This document shows positions 51,792-61,075 of a stretch of DNA of 64,000 bases, piece by piece. The notes beneath the pieces are model-generated. The model saw only the letters and a program-made list of their open reading frames with translations, did no database searches and had not been told where the DNA came from. The stretch is taken from assembly GCF_019431355.1 (NCBI RefSeq), contig NZ_CP080269.1:248001-312000 (forward strand). Reading direction: 5' to 3'. Made by a program: the position numbers and the translations under genes. How positions within the stretch are numbered: the first letter of the stretch is position 1; every line of letters starts with the position of its first letter. The DNA comes from Paenibacillus sp. R14(2021) (GTDB taxonomy: Bacteria; Bacillota; Bacilli; Paenibacillales; Paenibacillaceae).

Positions 51792-52775
51792 ATGAACAAT
51801 CGTATTCTTGAGCTGCTGGAGAAGCAGGGCGGCAGTTACTTATCGGGTGAGCTGCTCAGCCAAGAGCTTGGGATCAGCCGAACCGCGATCTGGAAGCAGA
51901 TTAAGAAGCTGGAGGCCGCGGGGTACGAGATTGAAGCGTCCCGCAGGCTCGGTTATCGCTTGATGGGGCGGCCGTCCAAGCTGACGATGCAGGAGCTTGG
52001 ATTAAAGCTGCAGGAGAAGCAAGTGTCCATGATTCACGGCATCCGATTGTTCGACGCCGTCGATTCGACGCAAAACATCGCGCAGCGCCTTGCCGAAGAT
52101 GGCGCTCCGGAAGGCACGCTCGTTATTGCGGATCAGCAAACGAACGGCCGCGGCCGCATGGGGCGCAAATGGGTATCTCCGCATGGCAAAGGCATTTGGA
52201 TGAGCTTCATCCTTCGTCCGGGCATGCCGATTCATTTTGCTCCTCAGCTCACGCTGCTTACGGCGGTCGCGCTCTGCCGCGCATTGCGTGCTGCAGCAGC
52301 ACCGCTCGATATCGGAATCAAATGGCCGAATGATCTGCTCATCGGCGGCAAGAAAATTAGCGGCATTCTGTTGGAATCGACAGCAGAGGAAGAACGTCTC
52401 CGCTACGTCATTGCCGGAATCGGCATCAGCGTCAATTTGACAAAGGAAGACTTTCCGCAGGAGCTGCTGGATATCGCCACTTCCCTGCAAATCCAGCTGG
52501 GCAGGCCGCTGGGCAGAGCCGAGATTGTTGCCGGCTTCTTTGCCCAATTTGAGCAGCTTTATGCCATCTATCAGAAGGAAGGCTTCGCCCCGATTCAAAC
52601 ACTCTGGGAAGCTTTGTCCGTCACCTTGCACAAGCCTACAAAGCTCATTATAGGAGGTAAAGAGACCATTGGCACGCCGATCGGCTTGAACGAGCAGGGA
52701 GCGCTGATTGTACAGAGGGAAGACGGGACGAGGGTACCATTATTCTCCGCAGAACAGGTGCCGCCGGCGGGATAA
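51792..52775 (+). CDS. birA: Biotin-protein ligase and biotin repressor
   Basis: Attaches biotin to carboxylases and represses biotin genes. The 327-residue product has an N-terminal winged helix (about 1-65, QELGISRTAIWKQIKKLEAAG), the biotinyl-AMP loop NGRGRMGRKW, IKWPNDLLI and GKKISGILLE, and a C-terminal SH3-like domain. AGGGGAA precedes ATG 51792. Confidence 0.96.
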   Translation: MNNRILELLEKQGGSYLSGELLSQELGISRTAIWKQIKKLEAAGYEIEASRRLGYRLMGRPSKLTMQELGLKLQEKQVSMIHGIRLFDAVDSTQNIAQRLAEDGAPEGTLVIADQQTNGRGRMGRKWVSPHGKGIWMSFILRPGMPIHFAPQLTLLTAVALCRALRAAAAPLDIGIKWPNDLLIGGKKISGILLESTAEEERLRYVIAGIGISVNLTKEDFPQELLDIATSLQIQLGRPLGRAEIVAGFFAQFEQLYAIYQKEGFAPIQTLWEALSVTLHKPTKLIIGGKETIGTPIGLNEQGALIVQREDGTRVPLFSAEQVPPAG

Positions 52776-52782
52776 CCGTTCA

Positions 52783-52811
52783 TAGACGGAGCATTTATTA
52801 TTTGGTATAAT
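52783..52811 (+). promoter_or_regulatory. Promoter of the panBCD transcript
   Basis: TAGACG (52783-52788), 17-nt spacer, TATAAT (52806-52811) with TG at the extended -10 position. Confidence 0.72.
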
Positions 52812-52817
52812 CGCCTT

Positions 52818-53129
52818 ACTAGTCATGCTTATTTGAGGGCGGTATCGCTGCCGGCGAACTGCACCTTCGATGAAGAAAGAGCGTGCACCGATAACCGTTT
52901 GGTTGTCAGCTGCAAGGCAGTGCGCATTCTGCTCTGAGCCGTTATGGGACCGAGACAGAAGGAAGCCCGCTTTAGCCAGGATGTTCCTTTTTGGATTGGA
53001 ACCTTTTTAGCGGCGCTAGAAGGTTTTTTTTGCGTTGATCACATAGGAGGTCCCCTCATCGCGAAAGCTTAAAGGAAAGCTGCTCGCGTTTGTGCGGCCG
53101 ACCTTCCAATCCAAAAGGAGGACGGAGCA
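52818..53129 (+). promoter_or_regulatory. Structured leader of panBCD
   Basis: About 310 nt of non-coding leader. It has hairpins GATAACC/GGTTGTC (52890-52907), GCACCTTC/GAAG..GTGC (52861-52886), GTTCC/GGAAC (52983-53002) and a terminator (53000-53031). TTTTGGATTGGAA (52989-53001) is fully complementary over 13 bp to TTCCAATCCAAAA (53104-53116), which runs into the panB SD AAAGGAGG (53114-53121). These three pairings share bases 53000-53002, so they compete. It may belong to the described pan RNA motif or be new. Confidence 0.65.
53000..53031 (+). terminator. Attenuator-like terminator in the panB leader
   Basis: AACCTT..TAGC (53000-53011) pairs with GCTA.AAGGTT (53015-53025) and is followed by eight T's (53024-53031). 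It ends 99 nt before panB, so readthrough is needed for expression from the upstream promoter. Confidence 0.82.
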
Positions 53130-54062
53130 ATGAAACAACCGTTGACTATTACGAAGCTAAAAAAAATGAAACAGAGCGGCGAGCCGATTTCCATGCTGAC
53201 GGCCTACGATTACCCATCCGCTAAGCTCGCGGAGGAGGCAGGCATTGACATTATTCTCGTTGGGGATTCGCTCGGCAATGTTGTACTCGGATATGACACG
53301 ACGATTCCCGTGACGCTTGACGATATGGTTTATCACACGCGGGCTGCTGCCCGCGGAGCAGCACATACATTCATCGTCGCCGATCTGCCGTTCATGACGT
53401 ACCATCTCGGCAAAGAGACGACGCTGCGCAACGCGGCAAGATTAATGCAGGAAGGTCATGCGAATGCCGTTAAGCTCGAAGGCGGCGCAGAAGTAGCGGA
53501 AGAAGTTGCAGCACTCGTGAAAGCGGGCATACCCGTTATGGGGCATATCGGCCTCACGCCTCAGTCGGTTCATCAGCTTGGCGGTTATCGGGTTCAGGGC
53601 AAGCTGGAGAAGGAAGCACAGCAGCTAATCGACGATGCGAAGGCGCTGGAGGCTGCAGGGGCATTTAGCATCGTGCTTGAGCTCGTAACCGAACCGCTCG
53701 CGGCGGCGATCTCATCCTCGCTGTCGATCCCGGTTATTGGAATCGGAGCGGGACGCGGTTGTGACGGACAAGTGCTCGTATATCATGATATTTTGCAATA
53801 TGCATCGCCTTATATGGAGAAGCGCTTCGTGAAGACGTATGCGGATATCGGGACTACGATCCGCGGCGCCATTAGCAGTTACGTGTCCGACGTGAAGTCG
53901 CGGGAGTTTCCACAGCAAGCCCATGTTTTCCCCATGGAGCAAGAGGTGCTGCGCCAGCTATACGGCGGAACGAAGACAGAAGCAGCAGGCAGCCAATCTC
54001 CGCAAACGGAGCAGGAAGGTGCCGCGTCCGCGGATGCCCGCAAGGGAGGCGGTCAATCATGA
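53130..54062 (+). CDS. panB: 3-methyl-2-oxobutanoate hydroxymethyltransferase
   Basis: First committed step of pantothenate synthesis. The 310-residue product has MLTAYDYPSAKLAEEAGIDIILVGDS (about 20-45), MGHIGLTPQSVHQLGG and IGIGAGRGCDGQVLV. About 30 residues after position 280 (Gly/Ser/Ala/Gln-rich) extend beyond the usual C-terminus and look disordered. panC overlaps by 4 nt. Expression probably depends on the leader at 52818-53129. Confidence 0.96.
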   Translation: MKQPLTITKLKKMKQSGEPISMLTAYDYPSAKLAEEAGIDIILVGDSLGNVVLGYDTTIPVTLDDMVYHTRAAARGAAHTFIVADLPFMTYHLGKETTLRNAARLMQEGHANAVKLEGGAEVAEEVAALVKAGIPVMGHIGLTPQSVHQLGGYRVQGKLEKEAQQLIDDAKALEAAGAFSIVLELVTEPLAAAISSSLSIPVIGIGAGRGCDGQVLVYHDILQYASPYMEKRFVKTYADIGTTIRGAISSYVSDVKSREFPQQAHVFPMEQEVLRQLYGGTKTEAAGSQSPQTEQEGAASADARKGGGQS

Positions 54063-54949
54063 TCATCTGTACGACAATCAGCGAGCTGCGTACCATCTTG
54101 AACGGGCAGCGCGGCGAGGCACCGGACGGCTTGATCGGACTTGTGCCTACGATGGGCTTCCTGCACGACGGGCATGCTAGTCTGATGCAGCGTTCCGTGA
54201 ACGAATGCGCATTTACGGTATTGACGGTCTTCGTGAATCCGCTGCAATTCGGGCCGAACGAAGACTTTGACCGGTATCCGCGCGATTTGGAGCGGGATGC
54301 GGCACTTGCCGAGAAGCATGGCGTTGACCTCTTGTTCGCGCCGTCGGTGCAAGAAATGTATCCCACCCGGCCCCTTACCAAGATTCTTATTAACGAGGTG
54401 GCGGACCGGCTGTGCGGCGCTTCAAGACCCGGCCATTTCGACGGTGTCGGAACCGTCGTCACGAAGCTGTTCAACTTGGTTCAGCCGGGCCGCGCGTATT
54501 TCGGTATGAAGGACGCGCAGCAGGTCGCGGTTATCCAGCAAATGGTTAACGACTTGAATACGCCGGTCGATATCGTGCCTTGCGAAACGGTGCGCGAAGC
54601 AGACGGCTTAGCGATGAGCTCCCGCAACGTATATTTGAGCAGCGATGAGCGGGCGCAGGCGGTTATCTTGTCCCGCACGCTGCAGCAAGCCGAGCGCATG
54701 CTGCGTGAGCCCGGAATGACGGCAGGGAAGCTGTCTGCAGAAGCGGCCGCTTCGATCCGCACGTCACCGCTCGCAGTTATCGACTATGCTGAGCTGCTCA
54801 CGTACCCCTCGCTGCAGCCGATTGATCCCGATCAGCTGCTGACGGAGATGAACCAGACCCTAATTCTCGCGCTTGCCGTCAAGTTTGGCGGCACGCGGCT
54901 AATCGATAACCGTTTACTTCAATCGGCTGGAGGTGGCCTCAATGTTTAG
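54059..54949 (+). CDS. panC: Pantothenate synthetase
   Basis: ATP-dependent joining of pantoate and beta-alanine. The 296-residue product has the nucleotide-binding [14 protein letters not shown] (about 30-43), [19 protein letters not shown], and the MSSRNVYLS signature. GGAGGCGG sits in the end of panB. It overlaps panD by 8 nt. Confidence 0.96.
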   Translation: MIICTTISELRTILNGQRGEAPDGLIGLVPTMGFLHDGHASLMQRSVNECAFTVLTVFVNPLQFGPNEDFDRYPRDLERDAALAEKHGVDLLFAPSVQEMYPTRPLTKILINEVADRLCGASRPGHFDGVGTVVTKLFNLVQPGRAYFGMKDAQQVAVIQQMVNDLNTPVDIVPCETVREADGLAMSSRNVYLSSDERAQAVILSRTLQQAERMLREPGMTAGKLSAEAAASIRTSPLAVIDYAELLTYPSLQPIDPDQLLTEMNQTLILALAVKFGGTRLIDNRLLQSAGGGLNV

Positions 54950-55325
54950 AACCATGATGAAATCCAAGCTGCACCGGGCAACCGTCACTGAAGCGAACTT
55001 GAATTATGTAGGCAGCATCACTATTGACGAGGACCTGATGGAGCTGGCGGATATTTGGCCCAACGAGAAAGTGCAGATCGTGAACAACAACAACGGTGCA
55101 AGGCTGGAAACCTATGTAATAACTGGTGCGCGGGGTTCTGGTGTCATTTGTTTGAATGGTGCCGCCGCAAGGCTTGTGCAGCCCGGAGACAATGTTATTA
55201 TTATTTCATACGGCATGATGCCGGAAGAAGAAGCGCGCAGCTACAAACCGAAAATCGTTATTTTGGATGCTGCGAATAAACCGGTTCAAACGATGGACGC
55301 TGAGCTTCACGCAACGATCCTGTAA
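54942..55325 (+). CDS. panD: Aspartate 1-decarboxylase
   Basis: Pyruvoyl enzyme that makes beta-alanine from aspartate. The 127-residue product has the self-cleavage site Gly24-Ser25 in YVGSITID, and the [10 protein letters not shown] and [12 protein letters not shown] blocks. ATG 54942 follows GGAGGTGG within panC. The whole pantothenate branch is therefore one transcript. Confidence 0.96.
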   Translation: MFRTMMKSKLHRATVTEANLNYVGSITIDEDLMELADIWPNEKVQIVNNNNGARLETYVITGARGSGVICLNGAAARLVQPGDNVIIISYGMMPEEEARSYKPKIVILDAANKPVQTMDAELHATIL

Positions 55326-55459
55326 CCAAGCGGCAGCACCCGCAATGCCAGCGCTGTGAAACGTCTGGGATGAAGTATGAAAAGTCATGCCGGGGCAAAG
55401 AATGAGCATAACAATTCACTTCAATCACCACAACAACGGCGTGAGGGTGGGTGTGCATT

Positions 55460-56218
55460 ATGTTCAAGCATATATTTGCAACGATGCAGGATATTCTTCA
55501 GGACATCATTATTCATTATCCGAAAGCGAACGATAACGACCGTAAAGCACTCGACGACCAGTTGATCAAGCTGAAGCAGTTCAGCGACATGTTCATTGAA
55601 GAATGGCTGCAGTTCGAAGAAAAGATGGCTGATTTCCGCGAGCTGCAGCAGCAATGCCTGCATGGCGGCTCCATGCATGCTTGTTCCGCTCCGCCGCCTG
55701 TACCCGGCTATCCGAAGACCATATCAGAAGTTCCGGCTGAGTCGGCTTCCAAGACGCCAGCGTCATATTCGACGTCGAAGCCTGAAGTTACGTATGAAAT
55801 GGACAGCATCTCCGATGCGGAGCTGCGCCAGGCAATGTCGCAAGGACAAGGCTATTTTAAATTATTGATGTTCCGCGAAGCGGCGGGACATTTTCAACAG
55901 GCGATTGCGATTTCTCCCGATTTTAACCATGCGCGACTATTCCTGGGTATGTCTTATATGCACTTGCAGGAATGGCATGAAGCGCAGCGGCATTTTCAAT
56001 TATTGGTGGAAGTGACGGAGCATCCCAAATGGAGAGCGCTTGGTTTGAATGCGCTTGGCTGCATCCAAGCCGTAAGGATGAACCTGGAGCAAGCCGCCAT
56101 TTATTTTGAGAAGGCGCATGAAGCTGATCCTAATTTTACCGACCCCCTATCCAACATGAAATCCTGTCAGGAGCATGAAGGACATTTATCGCTTTATTTC
56201 GGGAGCGGACAGCTGTAG
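55460..56218 (+). CDS. TPR-like protein
   Basis: A 252-residue protein with an N-terminal helical part (about 1-70, MFKHIFATMQDILQDII), a Ser/Pro-rich linker (about 78-113), and C-terminal TPR units (QGYFKLLMFREAAGHFQQA and LEQAAIYFEKAHEADPNF among them). ATG 55460 follows GAGGGTGGG. It lies between panD and dinG, where B. subtilis has no equivalent that I recall. Function unknown. Confidence 0.75.
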   Translation: MFKHIFATMQDILQDIIIHYPKANDNDRKALDDQLIKLKQFSDMFIEEWLQFEEKMADFRELQQQCLHGGSMHACSAPPPVPGYPKTISEVPAESASKTPASYSTSKPEVTYEMDSISDAELRQAMSQGQGYFKLLMFREAAGHFQQAIAISPDFNHARLFLGMSYMHLQEWHEAQRHFQLLVEVTEHPKWRALGLNALGCIQAVRMNLEQAAIYFEKAHEADPNFTDPLSNMKSCQEHEGHLSLYFGSGQL

Positions 56219-56242
56219 ATCTGTGGAGAGGATACGTACCGG

Positions 56243-59140
56243 ATGAATTATGCCGTACTGGATTTGGAAACGACCGGCCACAGTGCCGGCGATGATATTA
56301 TACAGGTTGGTCTTGTGCTGCTGGATGAATCGCTGAAGGTCATTCATTCTTACAGCTCGTTCGTCAGGCCGACCATCCCCATACCCCCATTTATTACGGG
56401 GTTAACCGGGATCGACGCTTCCATGGTGGAAGAGGCGCCGGAGCTTGAAGAAGTGCTCATCGATATCATACCGCTGCTGAGCGACGCCGTTCTGGTGGCG
56501 CACAACGTCGCATTCGATGCGGGCTTCCTAAGCGCAGCGCTCGACCGCTGCGGATACGTGCCCTTCGACGGAAGAAGACTGGACACCATTGATATGCTTC
56601 GCATTCTGTACCCCACCCTAACGACCTACCAGCTGGGCGCGGTAACGGAATTGTTCGGCATTGAACATGATCAGCATCACCGCGCGGACAGCGACGCCAT
56701 GGCAACGGCGGAGCTGTTCGCTGCTTGCTGTCGGAAGATGGAAACCTTGCCTCTGCTGACGCTGCAGCGCTTGGCCTTGCTTCTTGGCGGCGATCTCGAC
56801 GACTTGGGCTGGTTCGTCTCGCAGCTTGCGCTCCGTAAGGAAACGCAAACCTCCATCGATCTTGACGCCTACACTTATTTCCGGCAATTTGCAATGAAGG
56901 CAGGCGATTGGACCGAGGAGCAGCATCCGCGCAGCGACGAAGAGCAATCAACAGCAGTCGCGGATTGGACGTTTCATCAGTTTCTCGCGCATATTAAAAC
57001 AGGTATTGCCGGCATCGTGGATGGCTATGAGGAGCGGGAGCCCCAGAATATGATGTTCCAGGAAGTCATCGATGCGTTTGAAGAAGGGCGGCATCTGCTT
57101 ATTGAAGCGGGAACAGGTACCGGGAAATCGCTGGGCTATTTGATCCCCGCGCTCTACTATGGTATCCAGCAGAATAAGAAGATAGTCGTCAGCACGCATA
57201 CGATTAATCTGCAGGAGCAGCTTCGGGCACGCGATTTGCCGCTGCTGCAAGCAGTGATGCCTTATCCGTTCAAAGCGGCGGTATTCAAGGGACGCGGCAA
57301 TTATCTATGCTTGCGCAAATTCGAGGGTAAGGTCAATGTGCAGGATTTCAGCTCGCCGGTCGAAGACCGCATTACCGCTTCGCAAATGGTCGTCTGGCTC
57401 AGCGAGTCGATGCACGGCGACCAGGAGGAGCTTAATTTCGGCAACCGCGGCGTTGATTTCTGGAGCACGGTAGCTAGTGACGCGGATTCCTGCCTGAACC
57501 GCAGCTGTCCTTGGTTTAAGCGTTGTTTCTACCATCGCGCGAAGCAGGAAGCCAACATCGCGGACGTTGTCATAACGAATCACTCCATGCTGTTTACAGA
57601 CATTCGCGCAGATCATCGCCTTCTTCCCGGTTACGAGCATCTCATTCTGGATGAAGCGCATCATTTGGAAGAGGTGGCAGGCAAGCATCTGGGTACGCAG
57701 GTTTCCTACTATTCCGTACAGCAGCCGATTTTCAGATTGTGCAAGGATGCCAGAAATGGACAATTGATCGTGCTGAAGAGCCGGCTGGCGAACGAAAACG
57801 TGGAGCAGACGCAGAAGTGGCGGGAAGAAATCGACGAGGTTATTCCCGTATTCGGCGAGCTTCGAGATGAATGGGACCGCTTGTTCGATATGCTGTATGG
57901 CTTCATGAGCGCGAGCAATCAAGCTAAGTCCGGCGCTTTGGACAGTGGGAGCGGCGGGGAAATCGGGCAATTCGTGCTGCGTCTCCGCGGCGGGAAATTG
58001 CCTGACCAGTGGTCGGAAGCTCAGATCGTTGAGGAAGCCATTAACGGCTACCTGAGCCAAATCATTCGGCCGCTTGATAAAGTATTCGCTGCGATCAAAG
58101 AAGAACTCGACGATCCCGGGATCGCAGCATTGGTAACGGATTTAAGCGGAACGCTCAAAGACTTGTCCCGTGCCCGCGATGATTTACGCCAGTTTATGAA
58201 AGCCGATAAATCGGACACCGTCTACTGGCTCGAAGCAAATAGCAACTCAAGAGCCAAATCTGTTCAGCTCTATGCCGTACCCGCAGACGTAAGCAGTCAG
58301 CTCAGGACGTATTTCTTCGAAACGAAGAAAAGCGTCATTATGACATCGGCGACATTGTCGGTACAGAAGTCCTTCCAATATGCTTGCGAGCAGCTAGGCT
58401 TGATGGGGGAGGAGGAAGCGGGCCGCTTAAAGACGGTGCAGCTGCCATCGCCATTTAATTACAGGGATCAGGCACTAGTCATTATACCGCGCAATTTCCC
58501 GGTGCTTAAGGGTGCCGCCGGAGATCCGTTGTTCAACGAGATGCTGGTTCAATCCTTATCGGAAGCGGCTATCGAGACCAAGGGAAGAATGCTGGTGCTG
58601 TTTACATCCTACAAGATGCTAAAGCAGGTGTATGATCCGCTCAAGGAACTATTGGTTCAGAAGGACATTCAAGTGTTAGGTCAAGGCATCGACAGCAGCA
58701 ACAGGAGCAAGCTGACAAGGCGCTTCCAGCAGACGCAAGCATCCGTGCTGCTTGGAACGAGCAGCTTCTGGGAAGGTGTGGACATCCCCGGCGATGCGCT
58801 CACTTGCCTTGCCATCGTTCGGCTCCCCTTCCAGCCGCCAAACCATCCGCTTGTCGAGGCCAAATCGGAGCTGCTGCAGGAGCAGAAGCAGAATCCGTTC
58901 ATGAAGCTGTCGATACCGCAGGCCGTGATTCGGTTCAAGCAGGGCTTTGGGCGGTTGGTTCGGACAGGGAAAGACCGCGGTATTGTTCTCATTTATGATA
59001 CTCGCATTATCGATACGTACTACGGCAAATATTTTCTCTATTCGCTGCCGGGACCGAAGATTGAAACCATGCATTTGGATCAGATTGTCCCGCGCATGCA
59101 TGAATGGCTGTCACCAAGTGAAGAAAGGGTGGAAACATGA
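56243..59140 (+). CDS. dinG: DinG-type helicase with N-terminal 3'-5' exonuclease domain
   Basis: Superfamily 2 helicase of the XPD/DinG group fused to a DEDD exonuclease. Exonuclease residues D7 and E9 (VLDLETTG) start the protein; helicase Walker A is GTGTGKS (290-296) and the DEAH box is at 470-473. Four cysteines, C356, C417, C422 and C428, fit the 4Fe-4S cluster position of E. coli DinG. The 965-residue length fits the Firmicute form. It overlaps rex by 4 nt. Confidence 0.94.
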   Translation: MNYAVLDLETTGHSAGDDIIQVGLVLLDESLKVIHSYSSFVRPTIPIPPFITGLTGIDASMVEEAPELEEVLIDIIPLLSDAVLVAHNVAFDAGFLSAALDRCGYVPFDGRRLDTIDMLRILYPTLTTYQLGAVTELFGIEHDQHHRADSDAMATAELFAACCRKMETLPLLTLQRLALLLGGDLDDLGWFVSQLALRKETQTSIDLDAYTYFRQFAMKAGDWTEEQHPRSDEEQSTAVADWTFHQFLAHIKTGIAGIVDGYEEREPQNMMFQEVIDAFEEGRHLLIEAGTGTGKSLGYLIPALYYGIQQNKKIVVSTHTINLQEQLRARDLPLLQAVMPYPFKAAVFKGRGNYLCLRKFEGKVNVQDFSSPVEDRITASQMVVWLSESMHGDQEELNFGNRGVDFWSTVASDADSCLNRSCPWFKRCFYHRAKQEANIADVVITNHSMLFTDIRADHRLLPGYEHLILDEAHHLEEVAGKHLGTQVSYYSVQQPIFRLCKDARNGQLIVLKSRLANENVEQTQKWREEIDEVIPVFGELRDEWDRLFDMLYGFMSASNQAKSGALDSGSGGEIGQFVLRLRGGKLPDQWSEAQIVEEAINGYLSQIIRPLDKVFAAIKEELDDPGIAALVTDLSGTLKDLSRARDDLRQFMKADKSDTVYWLEANSNSRAKSVQLYAVPADVSSQLRTYFFETKKSVIMTSATLSVQKSFQYACEQLGLMGEEEAGRLKTVQLPSPFNYRDQALVIIPRNFPVLKGAAGDPLFNEMLVQSLSEAAIETKGRMLVLFTSYKMLKQVYDPLKELLVQKDIQVLGQGIDSSNRSKLTRRFQQTQASVLLGTSSFWEGVDIPGDALTCLAIVRLPFQPPNHPLVEAKSELLQEQKQNPFMKLSIPQAVIRFKQGFGRLVRTGKDRGIVLIYDTRIIDTYYGKYFLYSLPGPKIETMHLDQIVPRMHEWLSPSEERVET

Positions 59141-59793
59141 AACCGATGAAAATATCCGAAGCGGTCGTTCGCAGACTCCCCGTTTATCTTCAAGTTCTGA
59201 ACGATTTGAGCATGCGGGATGTACAGACGGTTTCATCACAGGAGCTTGGGAACAAGTTGGATTTGAATCCAGCCCAAATTCGTAAGGATTTGGCTTACTT
59301 TGGCGATTTCGGGCGCAAGGGCATCGGCTACGACGTCACGTACCTTATTGAGAAAATCAGACAGATTTTAAAACTCGATCAGCCGCTTAATGTTGCGCTC
59401 GTCGGCGCCGGGAATTTAGGACGCGCTTTATGCAATTATAATATGTATTTGAAAGACAATATGAAGATTACGGCAGTATTCGACGTCAGCCCGACGATGG
59501 TGGGTTCGGCCATCAACGGACTGACCGTCCTCCCGATGGACAAGCTGAAGGAAACCATATTGGATCGGCACATCCGCATCGGCATTATTACCGTGCCGGC
59601 GCTCGAGGCACAGCATGTTGCGGATCAGTTTGTCGAAGCAGGCGTTGACGGCATTCTCAATTTCGCTCCGACGATTCTTCGCGTGCAAGAGCAAGTGCGA
59701 ATCCATTATGCAAACTTCACAACCGAGCTGATGAGCCTGGCCTATTATTTGGACGAAGAAGGAGTCGACGACAATGAAACGGTTGTGGATTGA
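59137..59793 (+). CDS. rex: Redox-sensing transcriptional repressor Rex
   Basis: Homodimeric repressor that senses NADH/NAD ratio and controls respiratory and fermentative genes. The 218-residue product has the winged helix with QELGNKLDLNPAQIRKDLAYFG (in two parts, about 36-57), GRKGIGYDV, and NAD motif GAGNLG. It starts in the dinG stop (ATGA) and overlaps mtaD by 20 nt, so it is locked into this operon. Possible own target: the inverted repeat at 41081 (weak). Confidence 0.95.
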   Translation: MKPMKISEAVVRRLPVYLQVLNDLSMRDVQTVSSQELGNKLDLNPAQIRKDLAYFGDFGRKGIGYDVTYLIEKIRQILKLDQPLNVALVGAGNLGRALCNYNMYLKDNMKITAVFDVSPTMVGSAINGLTVLPMDKLKETILDRHIRIGIITVPALEAQHVADQFVEAGVDGILNFAPTILRVQEQVRIHYANFTTELMSLAYYLDEEGVDDNETVVD

Positions 59794-61075
59794 GAACGGC
59801 ACTTTCGTGACGATGGATGACAATCGTCCGATCGTAAAGGGCCATATGGTCATTGAAGGGGATACGATTCTATACCTAAGCGAGCAGGAGCCGGATCCGA
59901 AGCCCGAAGGCGCCGATAGGCTGAACGGCGAAGGGTTTGTCTTCATGCCCGGCTTGATCAATACGCACGGGCACGCTGCGATGTCGTTGCTTCGGGGATA
60001 TTCCGACGATGAAGCGCTTCAGGTGTGGCTGGAACAGAAAATGTGGCCGATGGAAGGTAAATATACGGACGAGGATGCCCGCTGGGGTACGGCGCTTGCC
60101 GTTGCGGAGATGCTGAAATCCGGAACGACCACGTTCGTCGACATGTATGACCGTATGCATATTGTCGCGGAGGTCGTGGAACAATCCGGCATTCGCGGTC
60201 TCTTGACCCGCGGCGTCATTGGTTTATGCCCGCCAGAGGTTCAAACCGCTAAATTGAATGAAGCGAAACGGTTTGTCCAAGATTGGAACGGCCGGGCGAA
60301 CGGCCGCATCCGGACGATGCTTTCTCCGCATGCGCCTTATACATGTCCGCCGGATTACATCGAGCGCATCGTAGAAGCAGCTCGGGAGCTTAATGTTCCG
60401 CTTCATACGCATATGTCCGAGTCCGCGGCAGAGGTGCAGCAGAACGTCAACGATTACGGCTGCCGTCCCGTCGAGCATCTGGATAAGCTCGGTTTCTTCT
60501 CTCGTCCGGCGCTTGTCGCCCATGCCGTTCATTTGACCGACGGCGAAATCGCTCTTCTTGCTGAACGCGGAGTCAGCGTGTCGCATAACCCGGCCAGCAA
60601 TTTGAAGCTTGCGAGCGGCGTTGCCCGCGTTCCGGACATGCTGAAGGCGGGCGTAACCGTCTCGCTCGGCACCGACAGCGCAGCGAGCAACAACAATTTG
60701 GATTTATTCGACGAAATCCGGTTGGCAGCGCTTATACATAAAGGCGTTTCGGGTGATCCGACAGCCGTTCCGGCTTGGGAAGCGTTGAAGCTTGGCACGG
60801 TTTACGGTGCGGGTGCGATCTGGCAGGAGGAACGGATCGGCATGCTGAAGGAAGGCATGAAGGCTGATTTCATCGCGCTCAATGTGGAGCAGCCGCATTT
60901 CTATCCGCGGACCGAGATGATCTCCCATCTGGTGTATGCCGGATCAGGGCGGGATGTCGTTCATGTATGGGTGGACGGCGAGCAGGTCGTGAAGAACGGC
61001 GACTGCGTATTTTTGGATGAGGCGCAGATTCGCTCGGAAGCACAGCGCTGCTTTGAAAGGCTGTTATCCAGCTAA
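59774..61075 (+). CDS. mtaD: 5-methylthioadenosine/S-adenosylhomocysteine deaminase
   Basis: Zinc amidohydrolase of the SAM by-product salvage group. The 433-residue product has the metal motif NTHGHAAMSLLRG (about 59-71), PHAPYTC, LHTHMSES, VAHAVHLT and the zinc Asp in LGTDSAASNNN. Deamination of adenosine-type substrates is the family activity; guanine or cytosine deaminase relatives are less likely given the SNNNLD block. It overlaps rex by 20 nt and ypmB by 1 nt. Confidence 0.88.
   Translation: MKRLWIENGTFVTMDDNRPIVKGHMVIEGDTILYLSEQEPDPKPEGADRLNGEGFVFMPGLINTHGHAAMSLLRGYSDDEALQVWLEQKMWPMEGKYTDEDARWGTALAVAEMLKSGTTTFVDMYDRMHIVAEVVEQSGIRGLLTRGVIGLCPPEVQTAKLNEAKRFVQDWNGRANGRIRTMLSPHAPYTCPPDYIERIVEAARELNVPLHTHMSESAAEVQQNVNDYGCRPVEHLDKLGFFSRPALVAHAVHLTDGEIALLAERGVSVSHNPASNLKLASGVARVPDMLKAGVTVSLGTDSAASNNNLDLFDEIRLAALIHKGVSGDPTAVPAWEALKLGTVYGAGAIWQEERIGMLKEGMKADFIALNVEQPHFYPRTEMISHLVYAGSGRDVVHVWVDGEQVVKNGDCVFLDEAQIRSEAQRCFERLLSS

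Noticed and set aside
52818-53129. T-box leader for the pan operon
   Set aside because: The conserved AGGGTGGNACCGCG element is absent and pantothenate genes are not T-box targets.
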